Below the pieces are notes generated by a model, which was given only the letters and a program-made list of their open reading frames with translations, made no database searches and had not been told where the DNA came from. From contig JAQGDQ010000075.1 of NCBI GenBank assembly GCA_030141605.1, positions 186,001 through 250,000 on the forward strand: DNA of 64,000 bases, read 5' to 3'. Positions 1 to 13,739 of this stretch are shown in pieces (within the stretch, counting starts at the first letter, position 1; each line of letters opens with the position of its first letter). Source of the stretch: Tubiluchus corallicola (Eukaryota > Priapulida > Priapulimorpha > Priapulimorphida > Tubiluchidae). The position numbers were made by a program, and so were the translations under genes.

Positions 1-274
1 AAGTGAGCTGTTTTCTCATGTTATTTTAAAATTATTTATCACAGGGTTAAGTTTCTTGTTAAAGGTAAAATTTCTTCTTGGGTGAAATATGAGTGCTTGT
101 TATCCATGTAAATGTTACTTAGCAGTGTTTTAAGCCAATGTTCTGTTGCTTTAAATCAGCTGTTTTTAGCATTCTGTACATTTGAACTAAATTTGTGTTC
201 TTATTATCTTCACATATATTATTTTCAATGATTAATTTTGTGTTCTTGTAATTTTTTTGTGTACGTGTCTGTAG

Positions 275-3200
275 TTTCGCGACCTACCCCATTATCAACT
301 GCTGTCAATCATTCACACTTGAAGTTTGTGTCACATGCAAAACTCATAAGCTCCATGCTGGAGAAAGTGTCGGAAGTCAGACACAGCCCACATATGGATT
401 TTACACCTTTTCGAAATGTGTAAGCGAATATTATATGTTTGCTAAGTTTGCTAATGTTTTTGATGTGTTATTTAAGGTAATAAAATGAGATAGTAAAACA
501 ATGAATTATACACACCAACAATATATCTTGCATCAGCATGTAACCGTTTTTAGCTTTTACTCTATAGCATTAATGTTTACCTCTTATTATGTGACTTACT
601 GTATGTAGTATGTGGCTGCTTTAAATTTTGATTTCATGTTTCTTGTGCCACGAGCAGAAAGAAGAAAAAGAAAATTACATCTCCAGACATGTCAGAGCAT
701 GCACCACCTTCACTGCCACGGAAAGATGATTCTTTTATAGGGTAAGTTAGAATCTTGCTTTGCCGCAAGCCGATTGTTAGCAGAGTGGGTATTTTACACG
801 AGGATGCAATGATTTGTACTTAGGACAAAGATTTTTCAAAGGGCTTTTATTGGCAATTTTAGCATTGCATATTGTCAATTTTGCATTCGTTTCAGGCTTA
901 AAGCTTGTAAATCTGATTCATTGGCTGAAAGTCCTTCTGTCACCAGTTTACGATCCAGCCGAAAGACCTCTCGTACAAGACCTAGTTATTCACCATTGAA
1001 GAAAGCAAAGGAGTAAGATTACTTAGTGTCTTAGTAATTTTATTTGTGCAGTATGTATCTTGACTTAACTTTCTACAAGAGATTACAATTAGTGAGCAAA
1101 ACATATTTATGCCAATTTACCCAACAGATTAATAGCTAGCATTCATTTTTTGTAAAGTACTTATTTCTTTTAAACACTGAATAAGCATTAGAAATATGCA
1201 CGGAATAAGTTTTTGTTCTGAAAAGTTTTTGTAGGAATTCAATGCTTCATTTTGAATGGCTGTATGAATATGGAAAAATTGAACTAATAATTAAACACTT
1301 TTGATTTTTGACTTTGTCTTTTAATAAATGCAACAATAGTTTATGTACGCGTTAGTCTACCATTCTGCATGCTTCGTATCAAATGGTTTTTCATTAGTGA
1401 ATTTTAGTACCAGAAATTAGTCCAAGGGAAGACAGTTTTATGAAATGACATTTTGTACTTTTAATTAATTACTGAAATACTTTGTAATGCTAGCTGACAA
1501 ATTTCGTAATGACTCACATTTACAAAGTGGATAAAGATTGAGCAGTTAACTGATCATTACATCTTTACTGATAATTTCTCTATCTTATTAAGGCCTACCT
1601 TTTGATTTGATTTTGATTTATTCTGTGATTGTGTTTACTAGGTTACTAAACCAGCAGATATTGTCTTTACTGCAAACGCCCCCTGTACGTCGAGTGCCGA
1701 GAAATGCTCGTACACCCATTAATGGTGTTCCAGAAGTTACACCGCAGAGCATCTTAAAAATTCATGATTCATTCACAGGGTATTCAGGTTCAAGCAAAAC
1801 GACAGGAGTGGCACAGCGTCGTCCATGTGAGTTATTTATATAGAAATTATTTGTTGCATTTGTATACATGGTGCTGTGCAAAATTAAGAAGAATTTTAAT
1901 TTACATCAAACTTTTGCTTTTCAAATTTGAGTCAAATCGACCCTGCCCATTCGTTGTGCATAAAATTTAATGTTTCTTACAGTCTGTCCCGTACTTTGTT
2001 TTTAAGTTGAAATGGTTTTGCAGTCTCAGCAATGTTTTCATAACTGCTTTGTGCAACACCAAACATTTTTCGGAATGTCTGCGAAAACCAGCTGAATAAA
2101 CTCGCTATCAGTTTCCAGATTCAATAGTTTAGTTAAGTGATTAGATTCAATAATTCTATATTAATAGTTTCTAAGGTGAGGTGAGTAGTCAAGTGATTAT
2201 ATATATATATATACTTTATTGTAATAAAACATACATAAATGTTATCATAATAAAACACAGTACATGTAAATATTTGCGTATGTTCAGTCTTTGAACTGAT
2301 GTTTACAATAGCAACAGATTGTTAGTAAATACATAATTAAAAACATAGATGACACGATGTTAGTAAATAAAAAATACTTAAAAAAAGTTTACAATTCAGA
2401 AATTTTTACACACAATTAAAAATACTTTTAACTTTAAGTTTGTGTATAAAACACAAATTTATAAAGAAGGTTATATATTCACATTTATATTTACACATGT
2501 ATAATTTTACACAATTAAAGACTATAACTAAAGTTGGCTGATTGTTTTTTTGTTTTAGTTTGTCATTTGCTAAATTGTCAAATAAAAATATAGTATTTTA
2601 ATTGCCGACAATATAAAAGGATAGTCTCTAGGAGTGATTAGTTTATGATTTTTTCAGGCTAGTCTTGAATAAATTGTTAGCAAAGTATCTTTTAATTCTT
2701 TTTTGAAACTTCTTGAGCTTGCTGATGATTTGAGTTTGAGTGGGGCTGTATTCCAAAGATTGACTGCTGTTTTTGAAACTGAGTTATGCCCATATTTATT
2801 TTTAGTTTGCATTTAATGTAGGTTGCAAGTTCCTTTATTTAGTTTTTTTATCTTTTATCTTTAATGATTAATAGACAGCCAGGTTTTGTACTCTTATTGG
2901 ACGGTTTCATGTATCATCCTGTCTGTGTAGTTACCTCTTGGAGGTAGTGGTGTGGACTTCTGTAAATGACTGAGGCATATCTGCCGATTTAGTGCTTAAT
3001 ATTGGAGTTTAATCCTAGATAATGAGATAAGTTCTCTGCTTCTGTCATACTCATGTGCATTGAGTGGACCATCCATTGGCTCACTGGGTTCTGTATTCTA
3101 GCTTCTAGACTGCCAAACTGCATAAATGGAAAGACACATTTGCACTTATAATTGTTTTCTTCTTTTCTTATTTGCAGGTGTTTTGAAGGAGGAAGAGGAA

Positions 3201-6200
3201 TTCATAATAATGTCTTCTCCATCAAAACAGCTAAGATTTGATTTGCCTGATAGTCAGCCTTCTTCGCCAAACAATTTGTAAGGCTTGCTTTTTAATTATT
3301 TTAATTAGTGTCAAGTTTAATAAAAATGATTAGAAAATGAAAAAACTAAATAATTGTAGTAAATTTGTACTCACATTGCGTTGTACCAAAACACTAAAAC
3401 TTGTTTGCCTGTAATTAGTGTACGAGACTGCAAATGGTTGTTTTCTTCTGTAGACACCAGCGACAAAGTGAAATTGGTCTTAAGATCAAATCAAGACCCT
3501 TAACTCCTAAGCGTAGTGGACCTGTGTTTTCTGTGGAATCTCCAGAAAAAATCGATTCCGACACTACGGTGGAGACCAGCGGGGAAATATCTGGTGTTCA
3601 TCCAACTGAATACAATGAAGATGAAGAAGTGTTTTCAAAGCAACCAGATGATATGGTGATCGCTGCATCAGAGAATGAGCAAGTGAAAGTGAATGTAACT
3701 GAACCACTTGGCAGTGAGCAGCATGTGGGCTCTGATTTGACTCCAAAGAAGCTACTAACTTATTCCAGTGAGTTTGAACATGATGAGAAGATGGAAACTG
3801 AAGATAGCAGTGACTCTTTCCATACTCCACGAGGAACTGTGACAGTGGACAATGAAGTTACATTCAAATTCAATGATGTTGGACAATTCCGTTCAGGTGA
3901 TATAACTTGTACACAAAATTGTAACATAGTTTGCTTCAATTTTTTTCGCACTGATTTCTGTAATTATTATTATAACGTAGATTGCTTGTGTAAGCTTTCC
4001 TTTGTTTATTTGTTAATTAATATATTTACATAAGAGAGTTAGTTACCTACTGCACATGTTGATTAATTGAAAATTAGTTCTAAACGTCATGCATTTGTAA
4101 AAAATGGTGTTCACACTTAATTTGTACTGCTGTCCTTTTATTACTATATACTTGTTTTTCTTTTATTAATTTTTAAAGAAAATTATAGCTATCCATTCAG
4201 CCTATCTATCTAAGTCACCGAGACTAAGTTTAGTGATTAGTTTCAAAACCCCACACCAGAGTTTATGAACTAATGGAGGTGACTGCTTATAAGCCATTAT
4301 CAAAACATTTTATATGCTATCATTGTACAACACAGTTGTGGCCATTCATGAAATAAATATTCTGTCATTTACGCACATCTGTAAAATCTGTATTGTTCAT
4401 TTTTTGACCAAATTGTGCTGAGACAGCAGCAGCAGCAGAACTAAGTATGCTTACAATTAAAACTGCTGGATTGTCAAATTCTGGGGTTATAGCATCTAAT
4501 AATTATTAAAGCACATTTTCCCTGCTTCATGAAAACATCCGGCTTATGCATTCAGAATTCTGATAAATTTGCTTTTCTGGTTTTGCCCAGAAGTTTGTTA
4601 TTTTTGCAAATTGAAAACTGCCTTTATTCACTTCAGGAAGCGGCACGAGTTTGACATCTGTAGACACAGCAGACACAGTTCCATATCGACACTCTCCTGT
4701 GCTGCAGCTAACAGCTCAGGGAATCAACACAGCAGCCTCAGACAGCAATTTGGAGCACTGCAAACTTTCTACCGAAGCAGTTGCAAATACCAGTTTAGGT
4801 CTACATTCATTTTCACTAGCTTCTCAGTGTAGTGTATCACAGCACAGCATTTGCATGCCAGAAGCTAACATTATTGTATCGGATGTTGTAGTGAGAGCTG
4901 AAACAAGTAAAAATGAAACTGATATTGCTACTGCTGACGTCGTTAATCGTATAAGTGATGTATCACCTGTTCATGTTGTTTCCATTGCTGATGTATATAG
5001 TGCAAATTTGGCGGTCGATATGTGTTCAGCAGGTAAAAGGCAAGAGGAACTGTCACGTACTTGGGGTACTACTGTATATTACCCCACAGTGGTGCCATCT
5101 GTTGCCATTTCAAATTCACCTGTCGTTGGCAGTTCATTTTGCAAAGCACCCATCTTGTCAAAATCATCACCTTCGTCAAAATCTCCTCTGGCACGTCCAC
5201 CAATTCGGGCATCTCCTCATTCGTCAGATTCATCTTTGACGCCACCATTATCTGTAATCACAACAGCCGCTGTTTCTTCACGTGAGGTGAAAACAACTTT
5301 GTTTGAAAATGCAAATGCCAGAGATCATGGCAAAACATCGCCGTTTGCTGTTCACAGATCTTTGGATCATGCATTAGAACCAAGATTCAGCCCAAGCTCC
5401 TTAGCAACAAGGCTGTTAGAAAGCGCACCACAGACTGGGTCACCTGACACTTCCGTTGACTTAGTGCTGGACCGTAAAAATGTGAGTTTTTATTTTCGTA
5501 CAGTTGCTAATCTTTGAAATTTTGGATGTTGAGTAGATGAACTACCATTGGAACCTCCAGATTAATTTTTATGGTAACATAATTATTATGAATAGTAAAG
5601 CTGTTTTAACTAATATACCATTATCTGATAAATCTGTTTTTAAAAAGCAAATTATACCCCTGGCATGTTGTTCACAGCCTGTTTATTTTAAAAAAAGTGT
5701 ACATCATTAGAGATTGGTTTCATTGTACAAGCAAAGAATTTGTGATTGTTTAGCACTGTAACCAGTTACATATTACCTGCTTAATCATTCACCTCTGGGA
5801 TCATTTAAATAAAACTGTGGTTGCTGTCAGACTTGGTCATCAAACTTTAACATCATTAATGCAAATCGTTCTATTCTTATTTTTTATGGTAGGATGAGAG
5901 CACACATTCTCCGACAAGAACGTTCTCATCTAGTCCTAAATCTGTTACTGCGACATCATCACCGGTGTCTTCGATTAATAGATCCCCACCAAAAACTCCA
6001 GATGTCTCAGTAATTTCGGTTCAGGATGCTCCAGTAAAAGAAAACAAAAGTGTGTGCATTAACACGTTACGTTTTAAATGCTTGGTATAAATAAATTAAA
6101 ATATATTTTGCAGAAAACAGGAGATGGGAAGTTTGCTATAACAGTAAAATATTGTTACGTATTAAGTGAACTAAAGTGATGATTTAAATTATATTTTGTA

Positions 6201-8502
6201 AGTAATGCAAAAAAATTAAGACTGTTAATAAAAGGTAAACTGTTTTTCTAACAGTTTAATGAAACATTGGTCTAGCCGGACTTGGAGTTTATATTATTAT
6301 TTCTATGATCATGTTTCTGTAATTCTTCTGCTAAAATTTTAAAAATCCCATAATTTGATGTTATGACTTTTTCAGTGGCAATAGAACCGAGTCGTTTGTT
6401 TTAAGTTTTTGACACAAGGTATCAGTGCTTGTCATATTTGTTATTTTTAGCGATTTTGGCAAGAGAACATGATGATATAGTAATATCACTAGAAGACATG
6501 CCAGTTAGTGCAAGAACGCGGTCTTCTTTCTCTGGAAGTATGTCACCTACACCTATCCACGGAACTACTCTCAGAAAACCAGAGGAAAAAGAATGTATGT
6601 AGTGCAACTTCATTATTTGAACACCTGAGTACATATTTAATTGTATGCTTACATTATTTTTGTTGAATAGTTTTATTTCTTAAATGCGCGATGGAAACTA
6701 GGTATTAATTTTGTTAGTTTTGTGTGTATGTTTAACCAACGTAGGCATGCTACTATTAGGAGTTGTGCTTCTGGTACTTTTGAATACAATAGTTATAATT
6801 GAAGGTCAGCTATTGTATTCCTTACTTCATCTTTTCTATATTACAGATAAAATAGATGTACTTTTCCTTTGTTAAGGATGTGAAATTGCTATATAAAGTA
6901 CGATTATCTTTTTACAGCTCTGGACGACTTCCATTTTGCAAAACCACAAAATGTTTTGGAAACATTAAGCCCAAGAGGTAATTCAAATTTAAAACTACCT
7001 TCATTTTTTGTTTTGCTTTGAAGTAATGTTAACTTAATTGAAAAGTAGCTTTGAAGTAATATATGCATCTACTTCTAGTGTTTCATATTTGCTTTAGAAA
7101 TTTCTTTGCCTGTTGTAGTATTACTGAGAAATATTTTTTCATTCACTGTTAATGGTGAATTTGGTGTTATAACTTGAAATTAAATTACAATTAATATTCC
7201 AGCGTAACAGCTAGACATTGCATATGGGTACCATTGTAACTTGAATCCAAACCAAAACCTAATAAATCTTCAATTATTACAACTGCCTTCATTTCCCTAA
7301 TTCCTGTTTTTTTCCAGTACGTAACTTACGTAGTGAATTTCTAGTTTGCAGAATTGTGTTAAAACCATTCTTGGAAACATGTTTATCCAATTGGTCAGAT
7401 ACAACAAACTAATGATACTGGAATACTTTATTATTTTTTTGTTTCTGGTTTTGCAAAGCTAAATCGATTCACTTGAGCATGAAAAAAGTGGTGGTTTTGA
7501 ATGTAATCAAGCTATATTTATTTTAGTTGAAGAACTTGTTAATATGGAATCCGCAGTAGATGTGCCTCAATTTGTATTCTCTCCACCAACGAGACCATTA
7601 ACTCGGTCAGTAACTAGGAAACAAAGTATGGAAGCATCTCGTAATCTTAGCATCAGCGATACAACTGACGAGTCATCTTCCAGTGTTGCCACGATTAGCC
7701 CGGTAAGAGTTCGCCGACGCTCTGCCCGTTTAGCTTCTGCAACATCTGATGACAGTTATCCTGACACATCTGGACAAGAAATGTCCGCAGATGCACCATC
7801 AACTAGTCTTGGGCAACAAACTGCAGGGTTATCTCCGCAGAGAACCAAGTACAACACTAGGTAATAGGCAATAATTCAATATATACATATGTTAAACAAA
7901 TAAAACAAACTGTTTGAAAATATGCACACGTGTTCTAAAACAGGGAATCTTGCTTTGAGAAAGTTTCTTACAGCTTGTCGTAATAATGGTCACCCAGCTA
8001 AAAGTTAAAACCAAAAGAATTCTCAAGAACTATTTTTTCCTGCTGGAGTTTGCCAAGATTGAAGGAAAATTTGAAATATAGTGACCTTTGAGGCATTTTG
8101 TAGAAATTAGTCACTAAAGCAAGGGTCACTCAATGTTTGCATAGTACAGTTCTTTTATAACAATTGCTTTGTTTACCTTGTTTACCACGACCTTCTCCAA
8201 GCATATTTCAGAGAGTCATAGTAATCACTTATTTCACACTGCCTACTCACTTGCGTCAAGCAAATAAACCTGTGTTTGTTACTTTACTCAGATCACGGCG
8301 AACAAAGAAAGCTGCATCTGAAACTGTGCTGTTGTTGTCACCCATTCTTGAGGAAATGAAAACAACTAGAGCTGGAATATCAAGAAACGAACCTCTGCGC
8401 AGTGTAACCACAAGTGCATCAGACTCTTCTAGGTCTGTAATACAACGGTCAAAACGTACCCGCAAAAAGACAAGAAAAATATTAGCTGGAAAAATATCAT
8501 AA
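275..8502 (+). CDS. 3' part of a large Ser/Pro-rich nuclear protein, probably ELYS/AHCTF1-like nucleoporin (12 exons, 5' end outside window)
   Basis: Exons read from GT-AG sites: 275-419, 658-741, 896-1012, 1642-1826, 3178-3277, 3454-3896, 4637-5481, 5893-6049, 6451-6594, 6918-6977, 7527-7860, 8292-8502 (stop TAA). All phases join without a stop, giving about 941 codons. The first visible exon starts in mid-codon, so the gene begins left of the window. The protein looks disordered, rich in Ser/Thr-Pro sites, with basic patches (KKKKK in exon 2, RRRSAR in exon 11, KRTRKKTRK near the C-terminus). It has a SILK motif (1748-1759) and, in the next exon, KQLRF (3225-3239), an RVxF-like motif. Together these are the protein phosphatase 1 docking pair known from ELYS/MEL-28. 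ELYS targets nuclear pore assembly to chromatin through a long disordered C-terminal tail, which fits the size and composition seen. The gene model is strong. The ELYS name is inference from motif order and composition; other chromatin proteins with PP1 motifs (for example Rif1-type) are not excluded. Confidence 0.6.
2195..3130 (-). repeat. antisense 3' fragment of a non-LTR retrotransposon inside intron 4 of the ELYS-like gene
   Basis: Read on the minus strand, about 2660-2810 encodes a typical LINE ORF2 C-terminus, with the pattern NSVSKTAVNLWN, then a Lys/Ser-rich stretch, then FKKELKDTLL and a stop. The rest is AT-rich 3' UTR-like sequence ending in a (TA)n run at about 2200-2212, the likely 3' tail. 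It lies opposite to the host gene and does not touch its splice sites at 1826 and 3178. The clade is unresolved; the ending resembles CR1/L2/Jockey-like elements. Confidence 0.5.
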
Positions 8503-8861
8503 TATTTGTGTGTTGACTTTATTATGTGAGGAAAACCTGAATATTCTTTACATTATAAATCTGCAACTTATAGTATGGATTACTGCTTAGTCATCAGAAA
8601 GTACATTGAACTGGATTGCTTGTGTTGTATATCAAATGGTTCCTTATTAAAACACATTCTTTGCACGTTGTAATTTTAGAGTTACAAGCATTTTGTGAAA
8701 TTTCCCAAGCATTCGCTTGTTAGTTTCATAAATTACCTTTAAATGTTGCATCTGTTATTTATTAATATGTGGACTACTTGATCAAGCTGAATGTGTGCTT
8801 GTTTGTTTTCGTTCAAGAGAAATGTTACAAGGTATGACTGCAGTGTTGTACCTGGCCGATT

Positions 8862-8867
8862 AATAAA
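8862..8867 (+). promoter_or_regulatory. candidate polyadenylation signal of the ELYS-like gene
   Basis: AATAAA lies 360 nt after the stop codon at 8502 and is the first canonical hexamer I see on this strand. Use is inferred from position only. Confidence 0.45.
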
Positions 8868-9600
8868 TTGTGTTTCAGCGCTCTGACAACTGATTAGGCA
8901 GTCATCAGTGACTAATTTATCTAGCTACATAGTGCTATTTATGATACAAATCACATACAAAATTTGTTAATCATGCTGTATGTTGGGTTTTCTTTACACA
9001 TTTTAGGCTTAGTCGCTTCATGATAAGAAGTACATCTTACCAATCTGGCAACGATCGTGAAAGGAATATGGTAAACCTAGGCTTATACCTGCATAGGTGC
9101 CTGTCAAAACGTTTACACGTTTATATCATTTCAGAATTACAAAAACACAGACCTATATAGAAATCATCAACGTCTCTTACAGATGAAGCAATCTGACGTA
9201 AATGAAACAGTAAAAAAGTTGTTTGTAAGCCTAAAGAGCATTATTTCCCATCGTTTATAGAAGCAAGAAACGAGTAGTTTTTATAAGCGCATTATTAATT
9301 CGGCTGGAGTTTGTGTACGAAAGTATTATTACGTTTACCTAATGTCAAAAGAATTGTAATTGAACAACTAGAAAAAAATTAAATAACAATGTGATAAAAT
9401 GATTATTTCGTCTTGATAAGGTGCATACACTCTTCGTACAGGCGTATAAAACACATGAAATGCTGTAAAAGGAGACCAATTTTTATTCACAAATTATATT
9501 TCTAGCTTAATTATATAATTTATAATAACCAGTGTGCCACAAGTTTTAGTCAACACTATGAATTTTTCTTTTGTTTTGAGCATAAAAAACCTATTAGGAT
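8868..9600. other. intergenic stretch with no recognisable gene
   Basis: AT-rich sequence between the ELYS-like gene and the first LINE fragment. No convincing ORF, RNA gene or repeat was seen. Confidence 0.4.
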
Positions 9601-9630
9601 AGTTTACACAAAATAGTTGATTCTGAGCTT

Positions 9631-11370
9631 TTGATAGATGGAGGTTACTGTATTGGCTTGTATTATAGCGAACTGCTTTACCCATTGGTAACGGTCGTTT
9701 ACACACTTAGTAACGTCCGTTTACCACTGTTAATTTTGAAAAGAAATGAAGAACTTTTAGAAAATGTGATTACAGAAAGTCAGTGCGGTGGGAGGCGAAA
9801 ACTTCTGACCATATTTTTACAATATACCGAATAATGGAATATTACAGATGGGTAGGCCAAGAGCTAAAAATAGTTTTCCTTGATGCAGAGAAATGTTTCG
9901 ATAAACTGTGGCTAAGAGATTGTTTGATTGAAATGTGGATGAAAGGTATGACACCAGAAGAAATTCGTCAGATTTATGCAGGGTTGGGCAGTAATAGAAA
10001 CGCCTGTGGGACAAACTGACTGGTTAGAACTTGGTGAAATAGTGCGTCAAGGAACAGTATGGGGTCCTAGAATGTGCAGTGTAATAACTGACAGAGTTAA
10101 CAGTGTTGGAAGGAGTCTAAATATTGCAGTAGGACCTAACTTAAGAATGCAAGAGTATATGTAGATGACATTGCAGGTAAGGGCAATGATGAGCAAAGAC
10201 ATAATGTTGTGCATAATTGTGGGTTTTTTAAAAGAACAAAAAAATGATTTTTAACCCAAAAAAATCACAGATACTAAGAATAGGAAACAAGAAAAGAAGC
10301 CAAACTACTCGGTATAATACTGGAGTAAGAGTTAAAAAGGGACAGATTGATGAAACCACATTGTATAAATATCTAGGGGATTATATACAAGAGAATGAGA
10401 ATGGGAATATTTCTAAAGGAGACGAAAATGTGGGATGTATGGTGAGGGATGTCTTTAATTGGAGTGATATAAACCAAGTTGGTAGATTTGCAATGCAGAT
10501 AAGGCTGAGTCACTTAGTGTCAACTATGATACATGGAGTGATTTATAATACAGAAACATGGAGTGGAGTAACAAAAGTAGAAATGGGCAGGATGAAAAAA
10601 ATTCAGAAGGATATGTTACAAAAATTATTATCACAGAAGGTGTCAACTAGTTATTGGGGTATGCTAATAGAAGTAGGTGTGTGGCCAATTGAGCAAAGAA
10701 TAGATTACAAGAGACTGATTACATAATCTAGTAAATTTGAGTGAGTCAAGAGATGCACGAAAGATGATGGAAAGTATGTGGAGCAAAGAAATGGAAGGAA
10801 CTTGGACACGAGAAATTAGTGGTCTTAGTGAGAAATATGACATAGGTATATAGTTAGGGCATATAAAGACTCTTAAAAGTCAGTCTGGAAGAAGCATGTA
10901 AAAGAAAACATAAGAAAATTTATTAAAGTTAGTGCACATCTCCATACATACTCAAAAACTAACTTAAAATTCTTATCTTAATAACACGATAAACCCAAGC
11001 AGTATATAACTGAGTTAACACCAGAACAGACAAGAAGGGCTTTAGAGATAAAACTTAATACGCTACCACTAAAATGTAATTATAGAAGTAAGTTTAAAGG
11101 AGATCTATGGTGCCCACTATGTGGTAAAGAAGAAGATACGACAGAGCATCTATTCAAATGTACGGTGATAAGAAATGTGCTACCAACTACAGAAGTGAAT
11201 TTCCAAAATCTGATTGTGTCAGAAGATCCACAAATTGCAAAGCTGTTTGGTTTATGTTGAAATAGCAATGGAAACAAGAAAAAGAAGAGGTGTCGTGCTG
11301 GATATTTAGCCAAAATAACAATATTTATAAACAGTTTATAAAGTGTTAAGGTTGACCACTTACCTGTGTC
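9631..11370 (+). mobile_element. decayed non-LTR retrotransposon (RT domain to C-terminal zinc motif)
   Basis: Broken frames, in order, read as parts of a LINE ORF2. RT motif A is FLDAEKCFDKLW (about 9873-9909). A QGTVWGP block follows at about 10048-10068, then a YVDD catalytic box at 10158-10169, in a different frame from the preceding block. A thumb-like segment covers about 10244-10726. A C-terminal CPLCG...TTEHLFKC zinc motif lies at about 11110-11162. Frameshifts and stops separate the blocks, so it cannot make a full protein. No endonuclease domain was found upstream, so it is probably 5' truncated. Confidence 0.7.
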
Positions 11371-11711
11371 TCGCACGGTGATAGTCATTTGTGCCTATCT
11401 AACCAGGTAGACTGGACACCGAGGAAACAACCAATCACCAGATCGTAGCCGTTTTCGGGCAAATAAAATTGGATAGACTTTAATGTCATTTTGCTTGGTT
11501 AGTTACGTCTGGGGAGATAGTTTCCAATGGTAACTATAAAATACGATTACAAACAAACTGTGGCAAACACGCCGACTTTAAAGCTAGCTGATGGCCTGAC
11601 TAATGCATGTTTAATAATTATTTAGGCAGCCATTATTTAGTGCATATGTTACCAGCATGTTTGTGAAGAACAGTAAAACATGGGGTTTAACGATTACTTA
11701 AGAAAAACCAA

Positions 11712-12638
11712 TGGCACTCTATTACTAGTATTAGAATCCAGGCTCCAGTCGATTTTCGCCGAGCGTTCAGGTATGCGATATGCTTGCTTGGCGCATTATG
11801 ACGACCCATGCTACTCTCACGATTGCTCGTCAATACTTTGTGTATAGAATTCTGTGAAAATACACATTGTTAGTTATTTAATAATTGAGACAATGCTGAA
11901 CATGTCTTCGTGTATTCAGTCAGTTCATCTGACTGATTAAATAAATTGTTGGCTTAAATGACCTAAAATTACTTTATAATAAATTATATATATTATAATA
12001 AATTATATATATAAATAACTAAATTTACTTGTTGTGTGCACGTTCTGTTCACCCCTCGGCTAAAATTTAATGTAAACAACCTGCTGTGCCAGACAACGCA
12101 TTAGGCTCAAAAAATTGTCTGGGAGCATAACATGATCTGGTATGAAGAGTTTAAAAATAAGTACAAAAATGTTATTTACATGACCGCTGCAGAAACTAAA
12201 ACGTGACTGTGATGCGCTTAGTTATTAATAATAATGCGGATGATAATGAATATGACTAATAATTGTTGTTATGAAAAATTACTTTCATAACAATGAAAGT
12301 TTATTTCAACAAAAGTCAGTATAAATACACTTCTTGAAAAAATACTTTACACTGCTTGTAGCAATTTAATTATTTATTCAGGTTAAAATACATCTTATAT
12401 GATCATATGCATCAAAAACTTGGGTCAAATAGCAATTTTTCGTTTTTTATAAAAACAAATGATAAACTTATTGGGCTTTTATATTCTATTATTTCATTAA
12501 CTTATTCCACCACTGGTGAAACTCAGGCACTGATCAATCATCCTATTGTAAGAACAGCGCGGTTCGTCATAATGCGCCATTGAAATAGGTCATTGTTCGG
12601 CAAAAATTTAGCGGGCCTGGGATTCTAATAGAGTGCCA
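11712..12638. mobile_element. non-autonomous DNA transposon / MITE with terminal inverted repeats
   Basis: Both ends carry the same 13-bp terminal sequence in inverted orientation, TGGCACTCTATTA at 11712-11724 and its complement at 12626-12638. The similarity extends inward about 90 bp, through a TTTTCGCCGA/TTTTTGCCGA block to a shared GGCGCATTATGACGA at about 11789-11803 and 12556-12574. The 750-bp interior is AT-rich, with a tandem AATTATATAT repeat near 11980-12015, and has no transposase ORF. No clear target-site duplication was visible. The superfamily is undetermined. Confidence 0.65.
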
Positions 12639-12659
12639 AGCAAATTTTATAGAAATTTT

Positions 12660-13735
12660 AGACTGGTGCAGTAAATGGTTGAGTTAAACAAAGTAATTAA
12701 TGTGCTTTACTTAGAAGATGCCCTAAATCTGTGATGCCTTACTTTCTAAGTAATGTACAAATAGCTGAAGAAAGTTCTATTAGATACTTGGAAGTAATGA
12801 ATTCTAATGACCTCAAATGGAATTCCTATGTGAACCATATCATTGCAAAAGAAACCATTGTATTGGCATGATTAAGTGCTGTGTTATATCAAGAAATGCA
12901 TTAGTAATTATTCCTCTCTATAAAGCTATTGTTCGACCCATTCTGGAGTATGTGTCGGTTGTATGGTCTCCCAAGTAGGCTACTCTCAAGTAGAACTTGA
13001 AAGAACTCTGGATAGATGTACTCATTTTGCTATTGATTTGGATCCTACTTTGATTTCTACTCTCAAGCATTAGACTGTAGACTTTGTGAACTGCTTCAAT
13101 TTAATTAGTGGGAACACTGTTTTGACAGAGACAAACTTTTTTCGGGGCCTCACAGAGTTCTTCGTGGTCATGAGCCTAAGTTATTTGTGCAACCAGCTAG
13201 AACCAACATCTGATCACACTTCTTTGGGTATTGCATAGTTCTATCACATAATCATCTTTCGTAATCAGCCATCAGTTTTTCATTAGTTTTAAATGGCATT
13301 TGAGAGAAGACCATTTACAGATAGCTAATAACTAGATCATTATCTTTGGATAGGTAAGGAAAATTTTAAAAATAAGATGGCCGTACGTATTCAAAAATGA
13401 AGATTTATATACTAGACCGAGAGAAATTAATTCCTTGGAGTTCATAAGTGAAGCTCCAAAGATTAAGATGCCAGCTTCACAGATTATCAAGTGAAACACC
13501 AGTAAGAATTGCTTGAATGGAAGCAGTGGCTTGCAAACCAAAAACTTGAATAGCTAAGATAAATAAATATGTCCAACAACTTCACCAAATGTAGATTTAG
13601 GAACAGAAAAACTTACTCTGTTAGCGGCAGATTGGTGTGGGTGGAATGGTGTAATAAATGGGAATACCTCAGTGTCTACAACAGATGGAATGAGACTTTA
13701 AAGAAGAAGAAGAGATAGTCTGTGTCCTTTTTTGA
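12660..13735 (+). mobile_element. decayed LINE C-terminal fragments
   Basis: Plus-strand frames contain LINE ORF2 tail signatures broken by stops: a segment with DLKWNSYVNHI near 12815-12845, then PLYKAIVRPILEYVSVVW near 12915-12965, then GHEPKLFVQPARTNI near 13170-13210. The last resembles the C-terminal pattern in the minus-strand fragment at 33705-34060. The end, about 13690-13717, has a GACTTTAAAGAAGAAGAAG tail typical of retroelement 3' microsatellites. Probably two nested or adjacent relics. Confidence 0.45.
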
Positions 13736-13739
13736 GTAC

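Noticed and set aside
3564-3951. Minus-strand ORFs opposite exon 6 of the ELYS-like gene
   Set aside because: Shadow frames; the plus strand has matching splice phases and the coding signal.
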